Positions 30,830 through 42,773 of a stretch of DNA of 64,000 nucleotides are shown one piece after another. The notes under the pieces were generated by a model that had not been told where the DNA came from, searched no databases, and saw only the letters and a list, made by a program, of their open reading frames with translations. The position numbers were made by a program, and so were the translations under genes. Each line of letters starts with the position of its first letter. The first letter of the stretch is position 1. The stretch spans positions 1,488,001 to 1,552,000 of the forward strand of contig NZ_CP080999.1 of the NCBI RefSeq assembly GCF_019645855.1, read 5' to 3'. Source of the stretch: Mycobacterium malmoense. GTDB taxonomy: Bacteria > Actinomycetota > Actinomycetes > Mycobacteriales > Mycobacteriaceae.

Positions 30830-33645
30830 GAGACCCGTTGCGGTAGCGGGCGGGAACGCACCAGCGTCGGCCACCAGAACCACGGACCCAGGATCCTGAG
30901 GATGGACGGCACCACGAACGAACGCACGACCAGCGTGTCGAGCAGCAGGCCGATGCACACGGTCGAACCCACCTGACCGATCGTTCGCAGATCGCTGGTG
31001 AGCATTGCCAGCATGGTGAACGCGAACACCAAGCCCGCGGACGTCACCACACCGCCCGTGCTTCCGAGCGCGCGGATGAGACCGGTGTTCAACCCGGCCC
31101 CGATCTCCTCCTTGACCCGGGCGATCAACAGCAGGTTGTAGTCCGAACCCACCGCCACCAGGATGATGAACGTCAGCGGCAACACCAGCCAGTGCAGGGG
31201 CAGGCCGATGAGATGCTGCCAGACGAGCACGGAGAGGCCGAATGCCCCGGCATAGGAGAAGGCCACCGTGCCGGGAATGACCAACGCGGCGACCAGGCTT
31301 CGCGTGAGGAACATCATGATCAGAAAGATCAGCACGAAGGCGGCGATCGCCGCGATGAGCAGATCGGATGCGGCGTATTCCTTGATGTCCTTGTCGTTGG
31401 ATCCCGAGCCGCCGATATAGACCCTCGCGCCGGCCAACGAGGTCTCCTTCAAAATCGTGGTTATCGCCCCGGGGAACCGTTCGACATGTTGCACGCCTTC
31501 GGGGCCCATGGCGTCCCCCTCGTGGGTGACGATGAACCGGGCGGCCTTGCCGTCGGGTGACATCATGAGCTGCATGCCCGTCTTGACGTCTTCGTTGTCG
31601 AAGCCTTCTCGGGGGATGTAAAAGAAGTCATCGCTGCGGGACTGGTCGAAATCAAGGCCCACATTGATCATGTCGTCGAATGTCTGGTCGGTCTGGGTGG
31701 ACTGCAGATCCGCGGAGCCGTAGCTGTTGATCAAACGGGCCTGTAAAGCCTCCGAGTCGTCGGCCGTGAGTTTCAGCTGCGTGATTATCTGCGGCAAGAC
31801 CCGATCAATGACCTCGAGGGAGGCCACGGCATCCTTGATGTCGTCGGCCATTTTGTCGATGCCGTCGAGCGCCTCGAACACCGACCTGAACGTCCAGCAA
31901 ATCGGAATGTCGAAACAGTGCTTCTCCCAATAGAAATAGCTGCGGATCGGCCGGAAGAAATCGTCGAGATTCGAAAGTTCCGACCTCAATTCGTCGGTGA
32001 CCTTTTGCATGTCCTCCATGGTGAGGACCGTTTTGTGCATCTCGTCCGACATCTGTTGGAAGAAGCCGATCTCTTTCCGTAAGACCGCGACGGTGTGCCC
32101 CGTGATCTGTGCCTGCTCGTCGGTATTCATGTTTTGCTGCCTGTTGAACGGGAGCTGTTGACCGTTCCCGCTGCCTTGCGTGGTGAACAAATAGGGAATC
32201 TTGGCGCGTTCCAATGCCCGGCCCATCGGCCTGGTGATGCTTTGCACCATCGCGACGCCGGGAAGGCGAATGAGACTTCTGGCCACCCGGTCCAAGGAGA
32301 TGAAATCGGCCGAGTTCCGCATATCGTGGTCGGTCTCGACCATGAGCATCTCGGAGAACAGTTTGCTCTTGGAGAAGTGCCGATCCGCCGCCGCGAAACC
32401 CTGATTGGCCGGGGCATTGGGCGGCTGGTAGGCGCGGTCGTCGTAGTTCTGCCGGTAGGTCGGCACGAAGATCGCCCCGATCATCACGACGGCGGAACTG
32501 GCCGCCAGGATCGGCACCGGCCAGCGCACCACGCTCGCCCCGATCCGCCGATAGAGCCGGGCCTTCACCTTCTGTTTCGGGTCGAAGAGCCCGAAGAGAC
32601 TGCCCACGGTCAACAGGGCCGGGCCGAGCGTCAGCGCCGCCGCGATGGTGAACAGCATGGTGATCGCGACGGCCGGCCCCATGGTGTGGAAGTAGTTGAG
32701 CCGCGCGAAACTCAGGCAGTAGCACGCGCCGGCGATGGTCAGCCCGGAGCCGATGATGATGGGCGTCACGCCCCGGTATGCGGTGAAAAACGCCTCCTCT
32801 CTGCTTTCGCCGGCCTGTCGCGCCTCGTGATAGCGACCCATCAAGAAGATCCCGTAATCGGTCCCCGCTCCCAGGGTCAGCGCGACGACGATGTTCACGG
32901 CGAATGACGAGAGTTCGATGTACCCGAGATGCCCGAGGGTTGCCACGATGCCCTTCGCGGCCAGCATCTCGATCAGGACTCCGGCCAAGGGGACCAGCAG
33001 GGTGGATATGGAGCGGTACACCAACAGCAGCATCACGACGATGAGGATGATCGTGACGATCGTGACGTTGTTCAAACTCGAATTGGCAATGGTCAGCGTG
33101 TCCGAGGCGAGCGGAGCCGCGCCGCTGACGTAGACCTTGAGTCCGGGCGGCGGCGTGTCCTTGGCGACGATGTCGCGAACGGCCTCGACGGACTGGTTCG
33201 CTTGCATTTGGCCGATATCGCCCGCGAGACGCAACAGCACGAATGCGGCCTTACCGTCGACGCTTTGCGCCCCCGCCGCGGTGATCGGCTTGCCCCACAG
33301 GTCCATGACGTACTGGACGTGCTTGGTGTCCTGCTTGAGCCGGCGCATCAAATCGCCGTAATACCGATGGTCCACGTCGCCCAACGGTCGGTCGGCTTCC
33401 AACACGACCATGGTCAAGCTGGTCGAGGTGGACTCGTGGAACTTCTCACCGATGCGCAGCATGGCACGCTGCGACGGCGCGTAGTGCGGGATCATCGGCC
33501 CGGCGAGTTCCTCTGCGACCCTTTCCACTTGGGGTATGAAGGTGTTCGTCGTCACGGCGAGGAGGGCCCAGAAGACGATGATCGGTATCGCGAGGATCCG
33601 GACGGTTTTCGCGAGGAAGGGCCGTTTGGCCCGATGTTCGCTCAT
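30826..33645 (-). CDS. MmpL family RND lipid/siderophore transporter
   Basis: A 939-residue RND transporter. Twelve membrane helices are arranged as one, a large periplasmic loop, five, a second large loop, then six. Proton-relay Asp-Tyr pairs are visible in GAGTDYGIFLMGRYHEARQA and VGSDYNLLLIARVKEE. The second loop includes a coiled-coil type stretch (MHKTVLTMEDMQKVTDELRS) and cysteines (KHCFDIPICW), features of MmpL4/5-type members. It is encoded after mmpS with a four-base overlap, as in siderophore or glycolipid export systems. The cargo cannot be told from the sequence. Its 3' end overlaps the convergent SDR. Confidence 0.92.
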   Translation of the reverse strand: MSEHRAKRPFLAKTVRILAIPIIVFWALLAVTTNTFIPQVERVAEELAGPMIPHYAPSQRAMLRIGEKFHESTSTSLTMVVLEADRPLGDVDHRYYGDLMRRLKQDTKHVQYVMDLWGKPITAAGAQSVDGKAAFVLLRLAGDIGQMQANQSVEAVRDIVAKDTPPPGLKVYVSGAAPLASDTLTIANSSLNNVTIVTIILIVVMLLLVYRSISTLLVPLAGVLIEMLAAKGIVATLGHLGYIELSSFAVNIVVALTLGAGTDYGIFLMGRYHEARQAGESREEAFFTAYRGVTPIIIGSGLTIAGACYCLSFARLNYFHTMGPAVAITMLFTIAAALTLGPALLTVGSLFGLFDPKQKVKARLYRRIGASVVRWPVPILAASSAVVMIGAIFVPTYRQNYDDRAYQPPNAPANQGFAAADRHFSKSKLFSEMLMVETDHDMRNSADFISLDRVARSLIRLPGVAMVQSITRPMGRALERAKIPYLFTTQGSGNGQQLPFNRQQNMNTDEQAQITGHTVAVLRKEIGFFQQMSDEMHKTVLTMEDMQKVTDELRSELSNLDDFFRPIRSYFYWEKHCFDIPICWTFRSVFEALDGIDKMADDIKDAVASLEVIDRVLPQIITQLKLTADDSEALQARLINSYGSADLQSTQTDQTFDDMINVGLDFDQSRSDDFFYIPREGFDNEDVKTGMQLMMSPDGKAARFIVTHEGDAMGPEGVQHVERFPGAITTILKETSLAGARVYIGGSGSNDKDIKEYAASDLLIAAIAAFVLIFLIMMFLTRSLVAALVIPGTVAFSYAGAFGLSVLVWQHLIGLPLHWLVLPLTFIILVAVGSDYNLLLIARVKEEIGAGLNTGLIRALGSTGGVVTSAGLVFAFTMLAMLTSDLRTIGQVGSTVCIGLLLDTLVVRSFVVPSILRILGPWFWWPTLVRSRPLPQRVS

Positions 33646-34085
33646 GCGGATTTCACCCTGCAGGTGACGTCCGCGTCCTCATGGGTATCCGACTGTTCGT
33701 CGCGGACAACGCCATTCACCAGTATCCGGCAGCCCAGGCGACCACCATGCACCTGCGCCGAGACGCTGCCCGACACCACGGTGAGTGTGGTCGTCTCCGT
33801 GTGCGACCACGGCAGGGTCGTGAGATCGACCCGGTGCGGGCGGCCGTCGATGTCCACGTAGACGAGCATTCCCCCTCGCCCGACGGAGCCGAACAACTCG
33901 TAGGTGAGTCGTTTGGGAGTCGTCTGCTCAGGCGCTTGCGGGCCGTTGACCGTGATGACGGGCCCGGGAGCGGAGAACTGGTGCACCTTCCACATGCACA
34001 CCACACCCACGCTCACCGCGACGACGGCAACCAACGGCATCCAGGCGCGCGCCAAGACGGTCCTGCCGATTGGACGCGGGCTCAC
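33642..34085 (-). CDS. MmpS family accessory protein
   Basis: A 147-residue protein. One membrane helix (LARAWMPLVAVVAVSVGVVC) is followed by a periplasmic beta-rich domain: KRLTYELFGSVGRGGMLVYV DIDG, LPWSHTETTTLTVVSGSVSA and the disulfide pair in GGRLGCRILVNG ... DADVTCRV. It partners the MmpL encoded immediately downstream (four-base overlap). A palindrome-like site lies 87 bases upstream of its start. Confidence 0.93.
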   Translation of the reverse strand: MSPRPIGRTVLARAWMPLVAVVAVSVGVVCMWKVHQFSAPGPVITVNGPQAPEQTTPKRLTYELFGSVGRGGMLVYVDIDGRPHRVDLTTLPWSHTETTTLTVVSGSVSAQVHGGRLGCRILVNGVVRDEQSDTHEDADVTCRVKSA

Positions 34086-34171
34086 CCGATCACCTCCCCG
34101 AACCCGTCCGGGACCTCGTGTTCTCGCTTCGTCCCCGGCTTTCCCGCACCGGCAGGCAAACCCGGGGTTCT

Positions 34172-34192
34172 ATATCAACTAGGTTGACATAT
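34172..34192 (-). promoter_or_regulatory. Candidate operator upstream of mmpS-mmpL
   Basis: The sequence atatcaactaggttgacata has a TCAAC-TAG-GTTGA dyad with AT-rich flanks, 87-107 bases before mmpS. This is the size and form of TetR/MarR sites that control mycobacterial MmpL pumps, but no regulator gene adjoins it. The remaining upstream bases to 34322 hold no gene. Confidence 0.35.
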
Positions 34193-34322
34193 GGACGTGC
34201 CGAGCGTATCAGCACGGGGGCGGAACACGAACAGCGGGTGTGGGGGCGTTGTCACCCGCGGGTCCCGTCGGCGGCTCAGCTACCCCGAATGGGAGCAACA
34301 ATGCTGTGAGGTCGCGAATGAC

Positions 34323-34748
34323 TCACGACGCTTTTTGCAAGCGCTTTTTCAACCGTGCGCTGCTGAGCAGCCGAAGGGCCAGGTTCGTCGACGTCAACAT
34401 GGGGATCACCCCGAGAAATGTTCGCTCGGAGGGCGTGGCGCCGTGCAGGTGGTAAAGACTGCCGAACACATAAAAGCATCCCAGCATGAACAAAGCGCCG
34501 GGGATGCAGTACGCCATCAAGGAGCTACGATCGGCAACGATTTGTTTCGCAAAGTCCAACTCTTCCTTCGACATTGGCTCGCGCTTGCGCAACTTCTTCA
34601 CAACCACCCTGGCGCTGCCAATTTCTTCGCTTATCGGTATGGGTGTTCGGGCCTCCATCCGTCTTACCAATACGGAAGCAAAGGCGGCCAACACCAACGC
34701 CAGCGCGAAGGCGAGCACCGTGAGATAACCGAATAAACTCACGTCCAT
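34323..34748 (-). CDS. Hypothetical membrane protein
   Basis: A 141-residue protein starting at ATG 34748, with AAAGGA nine bases upstream. Membrane helices: LFGYLTVLAFALALVLAAFA at the start, then MAYCIPGALFMLGCFYVFGS and probably a third (FLGVIPMLTSTNLALRLLS). A basic, charged cytoplasmic linker (VVVKKLRKREPMSKEELDFA) lies between. No known family is recognised. It stands between mmpS and a divergent SDR. Confidence 0.65.
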   Translation of the reverse strand: MDVSLFGYLTVLAFALALVLAAFASVLVRRMEARTPIPISEEIGSARVVVKKLRKREPMSKEELDFAKQIVADRSSLMAYCIPGALFMLGCFYVFGSLYHLHGATPSERTFLGVIPMLTSTNLALRLLSSARLKKRLQKAS

Positions 34749-34925
34749 TATTCCAGTCCTTTGCTCGGCCGTGGCGATGGACCCATATTTCTCCTGGCAG
34801 GAAGGTTCGAGTCTCCTAACCCCACAGACTAACTTGTTACGTTGCCGTCGCCGGACCTTGCCAACGTGAATTAGAACGTGTTCTAGTTGGGCGGTGACGC
34901 TCCAGGGCCCGCCGGCCGGCGCATC

Positions 34926-35728
34926 GTGACCACCCGCCGCAGTCCGTTTCGGACCGATCTCCTTGCGGGAAAGGTGGCCTTGGTCACCGGCGGCGCCACC
35001 GGGCTGGGCCTGGAGATCGCCCGGGTGTTGGGCGCCCACGGCGCCCGGGTCGCCCTGTGCAGCCGGAAGGAGGCCAACCTGCAGGCGGCCGTTGCGGCGT
35101 TGCGGCGCGAGGGAATTGAGGCCACCTACGGCGTCTGCGACGTCCGCCGTCACGAGGAGGTGACGGCCGTCGTCGAGCACGCGTTGCGCGCGTTCGGTCG
35201 GCTCGACGTCGTGGTCAACAATGCCGCCGGAAACTTCCCCGTCCCAATCAGCGGCCTGAGCCCCAACGGATTCAAAGCCGTGGTCGACATCGACCTGCTC
35301 GGGACGTTCAACGCATCGAAGGCGGCCTACGAGCTATGGCTACGTGACCACGGCGGCGCCGTGGTGAACATCAGCGCCGCAATCCAGTACCGCGGCATGG
35401 CCCTGCAGGCGCACGTCGTTTCCGCCAAGGCCGGCGTCGACGCGCTGACCCGCGCCTGCGCGATCGAATGGGGGCCCGACGGGGTGCGGGTCAATGTCGT
35501 TGCCCCCGGGGCGATGTCGGGAACCGAGGGAGTCAAGCGAATCGCCGGCGACGACCGCCACCGCACCGCCCAGAACCCGCTGCGGCGTCCCGGTTCGACC
35601 ACCGAGGTCGCCGAAGCGGTCCTCTTCCTGGCCAGCGACGCGGCCTCCTACGTCACGGGAGCGACACTGGTCGTCGACGGCGGCGGTTGGTTAACTGCCA
35701 GCGGGATACCGGACTTGCCGGGCTACCG

Positions 35729-35732
<4 letters not shown>
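34926..35732 (+). CDS. SDR family oxidoreductase (2,4-dienoyl-CoA reductase-like)
   Basis: A 268-residue enzyme from GTG 34926 (TTG 34887 possible). Cofactor motif TGGATGLGLEIARVLGAHGA, the NNAAGNFPVPISGLSPNGFK block characteristic of 2,4-dienoyl-CoA reductases, the serine in VVNISAAIQYRGMALQAHVV, and lysine in SAKAGVDALTRACAIEWGPD, where the usual YxxxK tyrosine is replaced by histidine/valine, as in that subfamily. It probably acts on unsaturated acyl-CoAs with NADPH. Its stop codon interlocks with that of the convergent glgP (four bases). Confidence 0.85.
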
Positions 35733-38251
<2,519 letters not shown>

Positions 38252-38538
38252 CGTGGTCCTACTTCCTAGAGATTGGGACAGCACGTCACCCGTGCGCAGG
38301 CCGCCAGTCTGGCAGCGGTGTTTGCACACCAGGCGCGCAATTGACGTCGGCCGCGTGAACGCAAGCCCACGCGCTGGCGACGAAACGGCGCGCGCCGGGC
38401 ACAGGCCCGGTCCCTTACCGCCGCAACCGAAGACCTAACCGGTGGCGGTCATGTGGTCGTCGCCGGCGGCCCACGATCGGCCCGCGCCAGATGACTTCGG
38501 CGTTGACCCCGGCGATCACCATGCTGCTTGGGCCGCGG

Positions 38539-38862
38539 TCAATGCGCGCCGGCCAGGTTCAACGTGACCACGCCGGCGATGATCAGCGCGACGCCGACGA
38601 CCTTTGCCACGGACAACGAGGAGCCGAGGAACAGCACGGCGATCACGACGATGGTGGCCGTACCGATTGCCGACCACAACGCATACGCGACGTCCGTCTG
38701 CATGCCCCGCGAGATCGACAGCGCGAGGAACACGAACGAGACGGCGTAGCCGACCAGACAGAATGCGGTCGGCCACGGTCGGGTGAACCCCTCCGTGCTC
38801 TTGAGCAGGCTGGTCGCGGCCACCTCCGTGAAGATCGCGCAGAAGAGCAATAGGTAAGTCAC
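38539..38862 (-). CDS. mmr: Small multidrug resistance (SMR) efflux protein
   Basis: A 107-residue, four-helix SMR pump with the key glutamate of helix 1 in LLFCAIFTEVAATSLLKSTE, the WPTAFCLVGY segment, SRGMQTDVAYALWSAIGTAT and LFLGSSLSVAKVVGVALIIA. It exchanges protons for cationic drugs. It matches M. tuberculosis Mmr (Rv3065) nearly residue for residue as I recall it. GTG 38862 follows GGGAGG and overlaps the cstA stop by four bases (GTGA), so it is translationally coupled to cstA. The TetR regulator found beside mmr in M. tuberculosis (Rv3066) is not here. Confidence 0.93.
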   Translation of the reverse strand: MTYLLLFCAIFTEVAATSLLKSTEGFTRPWPTAFCLVGYAVSFVFLALSISRGMQTDVAYALWSAIGTATIVVIAVLFLGSSLSVAKVVGVALIIAGVVTLNLAGAH

Positions 38863-41072
38863 GACGCCTCCCACAGCCTTTGCAACTCTCGCTCGGTGGC
38901 GGTCGGAATCAGACCCGACGGCGCGAATCGTTTTGACGGCACCGGGTCGTCTTCGGTCAACGGCCTGCCGCCACCACGAATCGTTTTGAACGCGACGACA
39001 ATTCCGGCGATCACCACAATGACGACGACCACCGCGAAGAGAATCGACAGGGCGCCCTGGACGAAGGTGTTCCTGATGACGTCGTCGAGCTGATGGGCGT
39101 TTTTCGCCGAACCGAACGCCGTCTTGCCCGCTTGTTTGGCGGCCAGGTACCGATGGTGCTGTGCCCAATAGCCGACGGCCGGATCCGCGGAGAAGATCTT
39201 CTGCCACGACGCGGTCAGCGTGACCGCCAGATCCCACAGCAGCGGGGCGCCGGGGATCAAAGCCCATTTGAGTAGCCCCTTCTTGATGACCACCACGGTG
39301 ACGACGGTCAGCGCCACCGCGGCCAGCAGCTGGTTGGCGATGCCGAACAGCGGGAACAGCGTGTTGATCCCGCCCAGCGGATCCGTCACACCCATCAGCA
39401 GGATGCCGCCCCAGGCCGCGGCCACGGCCAGGCTGCACACCCATACGCCCGGGCGCCAGCTCGGGTTGCGCAGCCTGGTCAGCGGGCCACCCACGTTGCC
39501 CAGGGTGTCGGAGAGCATGAAACGCGCGACCCGGGTGCCCGCGTCGACGGCCGTCAGGATGAACAGCGCCTCGAACATGATCGCGAAGTGGTACCAGAAC
39601 GCCTTGAGGCCCGCGCCGCCGAACGAGCGCTGCAGCACCTCGGACATGCCGACCGCCAGCGTCGGCGCCCCGCCGGTGCGCGACACGATCGACTTTTCGC
39701 CCACGCCGGCGGCGGCCTGATTGAGCTGGCCCGCGGTGGCCGCAGGCCCCGACAAGCCGAGCCGGTTGACGTAGTCCGCGGCGGTGGCCGCGGTGCCGCC
39801 GGTCTGCGCGGCCGGCGCGTTGAGCGCGAAATACACGTGCTGGTCGAGGATCGCCGCGCTGATCAGCGCCATGACCGCGACGAACGACTCGGTGAGCATG
39901 CCGCCATAGCCGATCAGCCGCATCTGGCTCTCCTTCTCCAGCAGCTTCGGCGTCGTCCCCGACGAGATCAGCGCGTGAAACCCGGACAGCGCGCCGCACG
40001 CGATGGTGATGAACAGGAACGGGAACAGCGAGCCGGGGAACACCGGTCCGTCGCCGCTGCTGGCGAACCGCGAGACCGCGGGCGCCTGCATGACCGGGTG
40101 GGCCACGCAGATGCCGACCGCGAGCAGGCCGATGCTGCCGACCTTCATGAACGTCGACAGATAGTCGCGCGGAGCGAGCAGCAGCCACACCGGCAGCACC
40201 GACGCGACGAAACCGTAACCGATGATCAACCACGACACCGTCACCGGTGAGAGGTTGAACCAGGCTGTGCCCCAGTGTGTTTCGCTCACCCAGTCGCCGG
40301 AGGCCACGGCGAGCAGCAGGAGTGCCAGGCCGAGGAGCGAGACTTCGGCCACCCGGCCGGGGCGCAGGAACCGCAGATAGCAGCCCATGAAGAGGGCGAT
40401 GGGGATGGTCATGGCAATGGAGAACACGCCCCAGGGGCTCTGGGCCAGCCCCCGCACCACCACGAGAGCGAGCACCGCGATGATGATCACCATGATGACG
40501 AAGGCCCCGAGGAGGGCGGCGGCGCCGCCGGTGGCGCCGAGCTCGTCGCGGGCCATCTGGCCCAGAGAACGGCCCCGCCGCCGGGTGGAGATCCACAACA
40601 CCAGGTAGTCCTGCACGGCGCCGGCGAACACCGCGCCGACGACGATCCAGATGGTGCAGGGCAGGTAGCCCATCTGGGTCGCCAGCACCGGACCGACGAG
40701 CGGCCCGGCGCCGGCGATGGCGGCGAAATGATGGCCGAACAGCACCCGCCGGTCGGTCGGCACGTAGTCGGAGCCGTCGTCGAGCACTTCGGCCGGCGTG
40801 GCGCGGTCGTCGCGCGGCCGCACGATCTTCAGCTCGATCAACCGGGCATAGAAGCGGAATCCGATGACGTAGGTGCAGATCGCCGCGACCACGAACCAGA
40901 CCGCGTTCACGGTCTCGCCGCGAGCGAACGCGACGATCGCCCACGCGATGGCGCCGATCACCGCGATCACGGCGAAGACGACTTTGTGCCGGGTGGTGAT
41001 GGGGGAGCGGTCGATGATCGCCACGGGCGGCAGGTCGACGTCGGTAACGACGTAGGTGACGTCACCGGCCAC
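38859..41072 (-). CDS. cstA: Carbon starvation protein A (peptide/pyruvate transporter)
   Basis: A 737-residue multi-helix membrane protein. Diagnostic blocks: YVPTDRRVLFGHHFAAIAGA GPLVGPVLATQMGYLP, GAVQDYLVLWISTRRRGRSL GQ, FHALISSGTTPKLLEKESQM RLIGYGGM, and GINTLFPLFGIANQLLAAVA. The family takes up peptides or pyruvate under carbon limitation. The start GTG 41072 follows AAGAGGAG. It lies between ligB upstream (65 bases) and mmr downstream (overlapping). Long alternative frames inside it are coding-strand shadows. Confidence 0.95.
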   Translation of the reverse strand: MAGDVTYVVTDVDLPPVAIIDRSPITTRHKVVFAVIAVIGAIAWAIVAFARGETVNAVWFVVAAICTYVIGFRFYARLIELKIVRPRDDRATPAEVLDDGSDYVPTDRRVLFGHHFAAIAGAGPLVGPVLATQMGYLPCTIWIVVGAVFAGAVQDYLVLWISTRRRGRSLGQMARDELGATGGAAALLGAFVIMVIIIAVLALVVVRGLAQSPWGVFSIAMTIPIALFMGCYLRFLRPGRVAEVSLLGLALLLLAVASGDWVSETHWGTAWFNLSPVTVSWLIIGYGFVASVLPVWLLLAPRDYLSTFMKVGSIGLLAVGICVAHPVMQAPAVSRFASSGDGPVFPGSLFPFLFITIACGALSGFHALISSGTTPKLLEKESQMRLIGYGGMLTESFVAVMALISAAILDQHVYFALNAPAAQTGGTAATAADYVNRLGLSGPAATAGQLNQAAAGVGEKSIVSRTGGAPTLAVGMSEVLQRSFGGAGLKAFWYHFAIMFEALFILTAVDAGTRVARFMLSDTLGNVGGPLTRLRNPSWRPGVWVCSLAVAAAWGGILLMGVTDPLGGINTLFPLFGIANQLLAAVALTVVTVVVIKKGLLKWALIPGAPLLWDLAVTLTASWQKIFSADPAVGYWAQHHRYLAAKQAGKTAFGSAKNAHQLDDVIRNTFVQGALSILFAVVVVIVVIAGIVVAFKTIRGGGRPLTEDDPVPSKRFAPSGLIPTATERELQRLWEAS

Positions 41073-41137
41073 GTGGTCTCCTCTTTCGTGTGTGCGGGTG
41101 TGAATCTACCGACGCCGCACCGGCGCGTCGCGGCGGA

Positions 41138-42661
41138 TCAATACAGCGCCCGCACGGCGTCGATGGTGTCGGCTTCGGCCGGGCCCTTGTCGCTGCGGTA
41201 GCGCACCACCCGGGCGAACCGCAGCGCCAGCCCGCCGGGATAGCGCGACGACTTCTGCACACCGTCCAGGGCCACCTCGACCACCTGCTCGGGGCGCAGT
41301 TTGACGACGTAGTTGTCCGTCGGGCCGACGGCGAGTTCGGTGAATCGGGCGGTCTGCCAGTCCAGCATGGCGTCGGTCATGCCCTTGAAAGTCTTTCCGA
41401 CCATGACGAATTCGCCGGTGACCGGGTCACGGGCGCCCAGGTGGATATTGGAGAGTTTGCCGCGGCGGCGCCCCGACCCCCATTCCACGGCGAGCACCAC
41501 CAGATCCAGGGTGTGCACCGGCTTGATCTTCAGCCAGCCCGCCCCGCGCCGGCCCGCGAGGTAGGGCGCGTCCGGCGCCTTGGCCATCAGCCCTTCGTGG
41601 CCGGCGGCCAGCGTGGCGTCGAGGAAGTCGGCGGCCCGCGCAGGGTCCGACGTCACCAGCCGATCGACCCGTTGCGCGGGCGGCACCAGCGCGTCCAGGG
41701 CGGCCAGCCGGTCGGTGGTCGGCGCGTCGAGCAGGTCGAGCCCGTCGCAGTGCAGGATGTCGAAGAAGAACACCGAAAGCCGCTGTGCGGCAACCGCGGC
41801 CGCCACGTCGACGGCGCGGCCGAACCGGGAAGCGGTGACCTGGAAGCGGTGCGGCCGGTTGTCGGGCCGCAGCGCGATCGCCTCACCGTCGGCGATCAGG
41901 TCGGTGACGGGCAGTGCCAGCGTCGCCTCCACCACCTCGGGCAGCCGGGCGGTGACGTCGTCGAGGCTGCGGGTGTACACCGTGACCTCGGCGCCCGCCC
42001 GGTGGATCTGCACCCGCGCGCCGTCCAGCTTTGCCTCGAAAATCGTTGTGCCGCCATGACGTTCGAGCGCATCGGCAACGCCGGACGCGGTCTGCGCCAG
42101 CATCGGGCCGACCGGCCGGCCGACCCGCAGGGCGAACGAATCCAGGGCCGCGCCGGACAGCGCGGCCACCGCGACCGCCGGCAGGTCCCCGCCCAGCATC
42201 GCGGCGCGCTGCACCGCGGCGGCGGGGATCCCGGCGGCCTTGGCCACCGCGTCGGCCATGATCCCGGCCAGCGCGCCCTGGCGTAGCTCGCCGCCGAGCA
42301 ACCGCAGCAGGAAGGCCTGCTCGGTTTCGGTCGCGGCGGCGAACAACCCGGCGACGAGTTCGGCGCGCCTGGCTTGCGCGCCCTTGCCCGATACGGCCCC
42401 GATCTCCGAGAAGATGGCGTCGACGCCGCCGACCGTCAGCGCCGGATGCGGCGCCGGCGGCGGACGCGACCGCAGCGACGCCCAGCCGACCCCGATCTGG
42501 CGCTGGCGCAGCTCACCCGAGAGCCACGCCACGACAATCGCGACCACGTGCGGGTCGGCCGCGGCGCGGCGCAGCAGGTCGGCGATGTGCGCCACCTTGG
42601 TCAGGCGCGACGACGTGGCGCCCACGTCAAGCGACGTAGTCGCCACGTCGATGAGGAGCAC
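41138..42661 (-). CDS. ligB: ATP-dependent DNA ligase LigB
   Basis: A 507-residue ATP-dependent DNA ligase, the same length as M. tuberculosis LigB (Rv3062). The N-terminal DNA-binding domain is followed by the nucleotidyltransferase core: adenylated lysine in FEAKLDGARVQIHR (motif I), LIADGEAIAL (motif III region), SVFFFDILHCDG, EGLMAKAPDAPYLAGRRG and GWLKIKPVHTLDLVV. The C-terminal OB-fold runs to the end. GTG 42661 follows the M. tuberculosis start; an ATG 30 bases earlier is possible. It joins DNA nicks; the essential ligase in mycobacteria is LigA, so LigB is dispensable (family knowledge). Confidence 0.94.
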   Translation of the reverse strand: MLLIDVATTSLDVGATSSRLTKVAHIADLLRRAAADPHVVAIVVAWLSGELRQRQIGVGWASLRSRPPPAPHPALTVGGVDAIFSEIGAVSGKGAQARRAELVAGLFAAATETEQAFLLRLLGGELRQGALAGIMADAVAKAAGIPAAAVQRAAMLGGDLPAVAVAALSGAALDSFALRVGRPVGPMLAQTASGVADALERHGGTTIFEAKLDGARVQIHRAGAEVTVYTRSLDDVTARLPEVVEATLALPVTDLIADGEAIALRPDNRPHRFQVTASRFGRAVDVAAAVAAQRLSVFFFDILHCDGLDLLDAPTTDRLAALDALVPPAQRVDRLVTSDPARAADFLDATLAAGHEGLMAKAPDAPYLAGRRGAGWLKIKPVHTLDLVVLAVEWGSGRRRGKLSNIHLGARDPVTGEFVMVGKTFKGMTDAMLDWQTARFTELAVGPTDNYVVKLRPEQVVEVALDGVQKSSRYPGGLALRFARVVRYRSDKGPAEADTIDAVRALY

Positions 42662-42773
42662 GAAGTTCAGCTTGGCATGGCTCGCCGACAACCCCGCGAA
42701 ACGGACAAGCTAGCGTGCCTACGTAACGTTACAAATTGCGCAGATTCTGACAAGGCTGATAAGGAGGGTCCGG

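Noticed and set aside
38539..40944. A long minus-strand open frame of 801 codons overlapping cstA
   Set aside because: Its translation is low-complexity Arg/Gly-rich except for the last 107 residues, which are mmr. It is a shadow of cstA in another frame.
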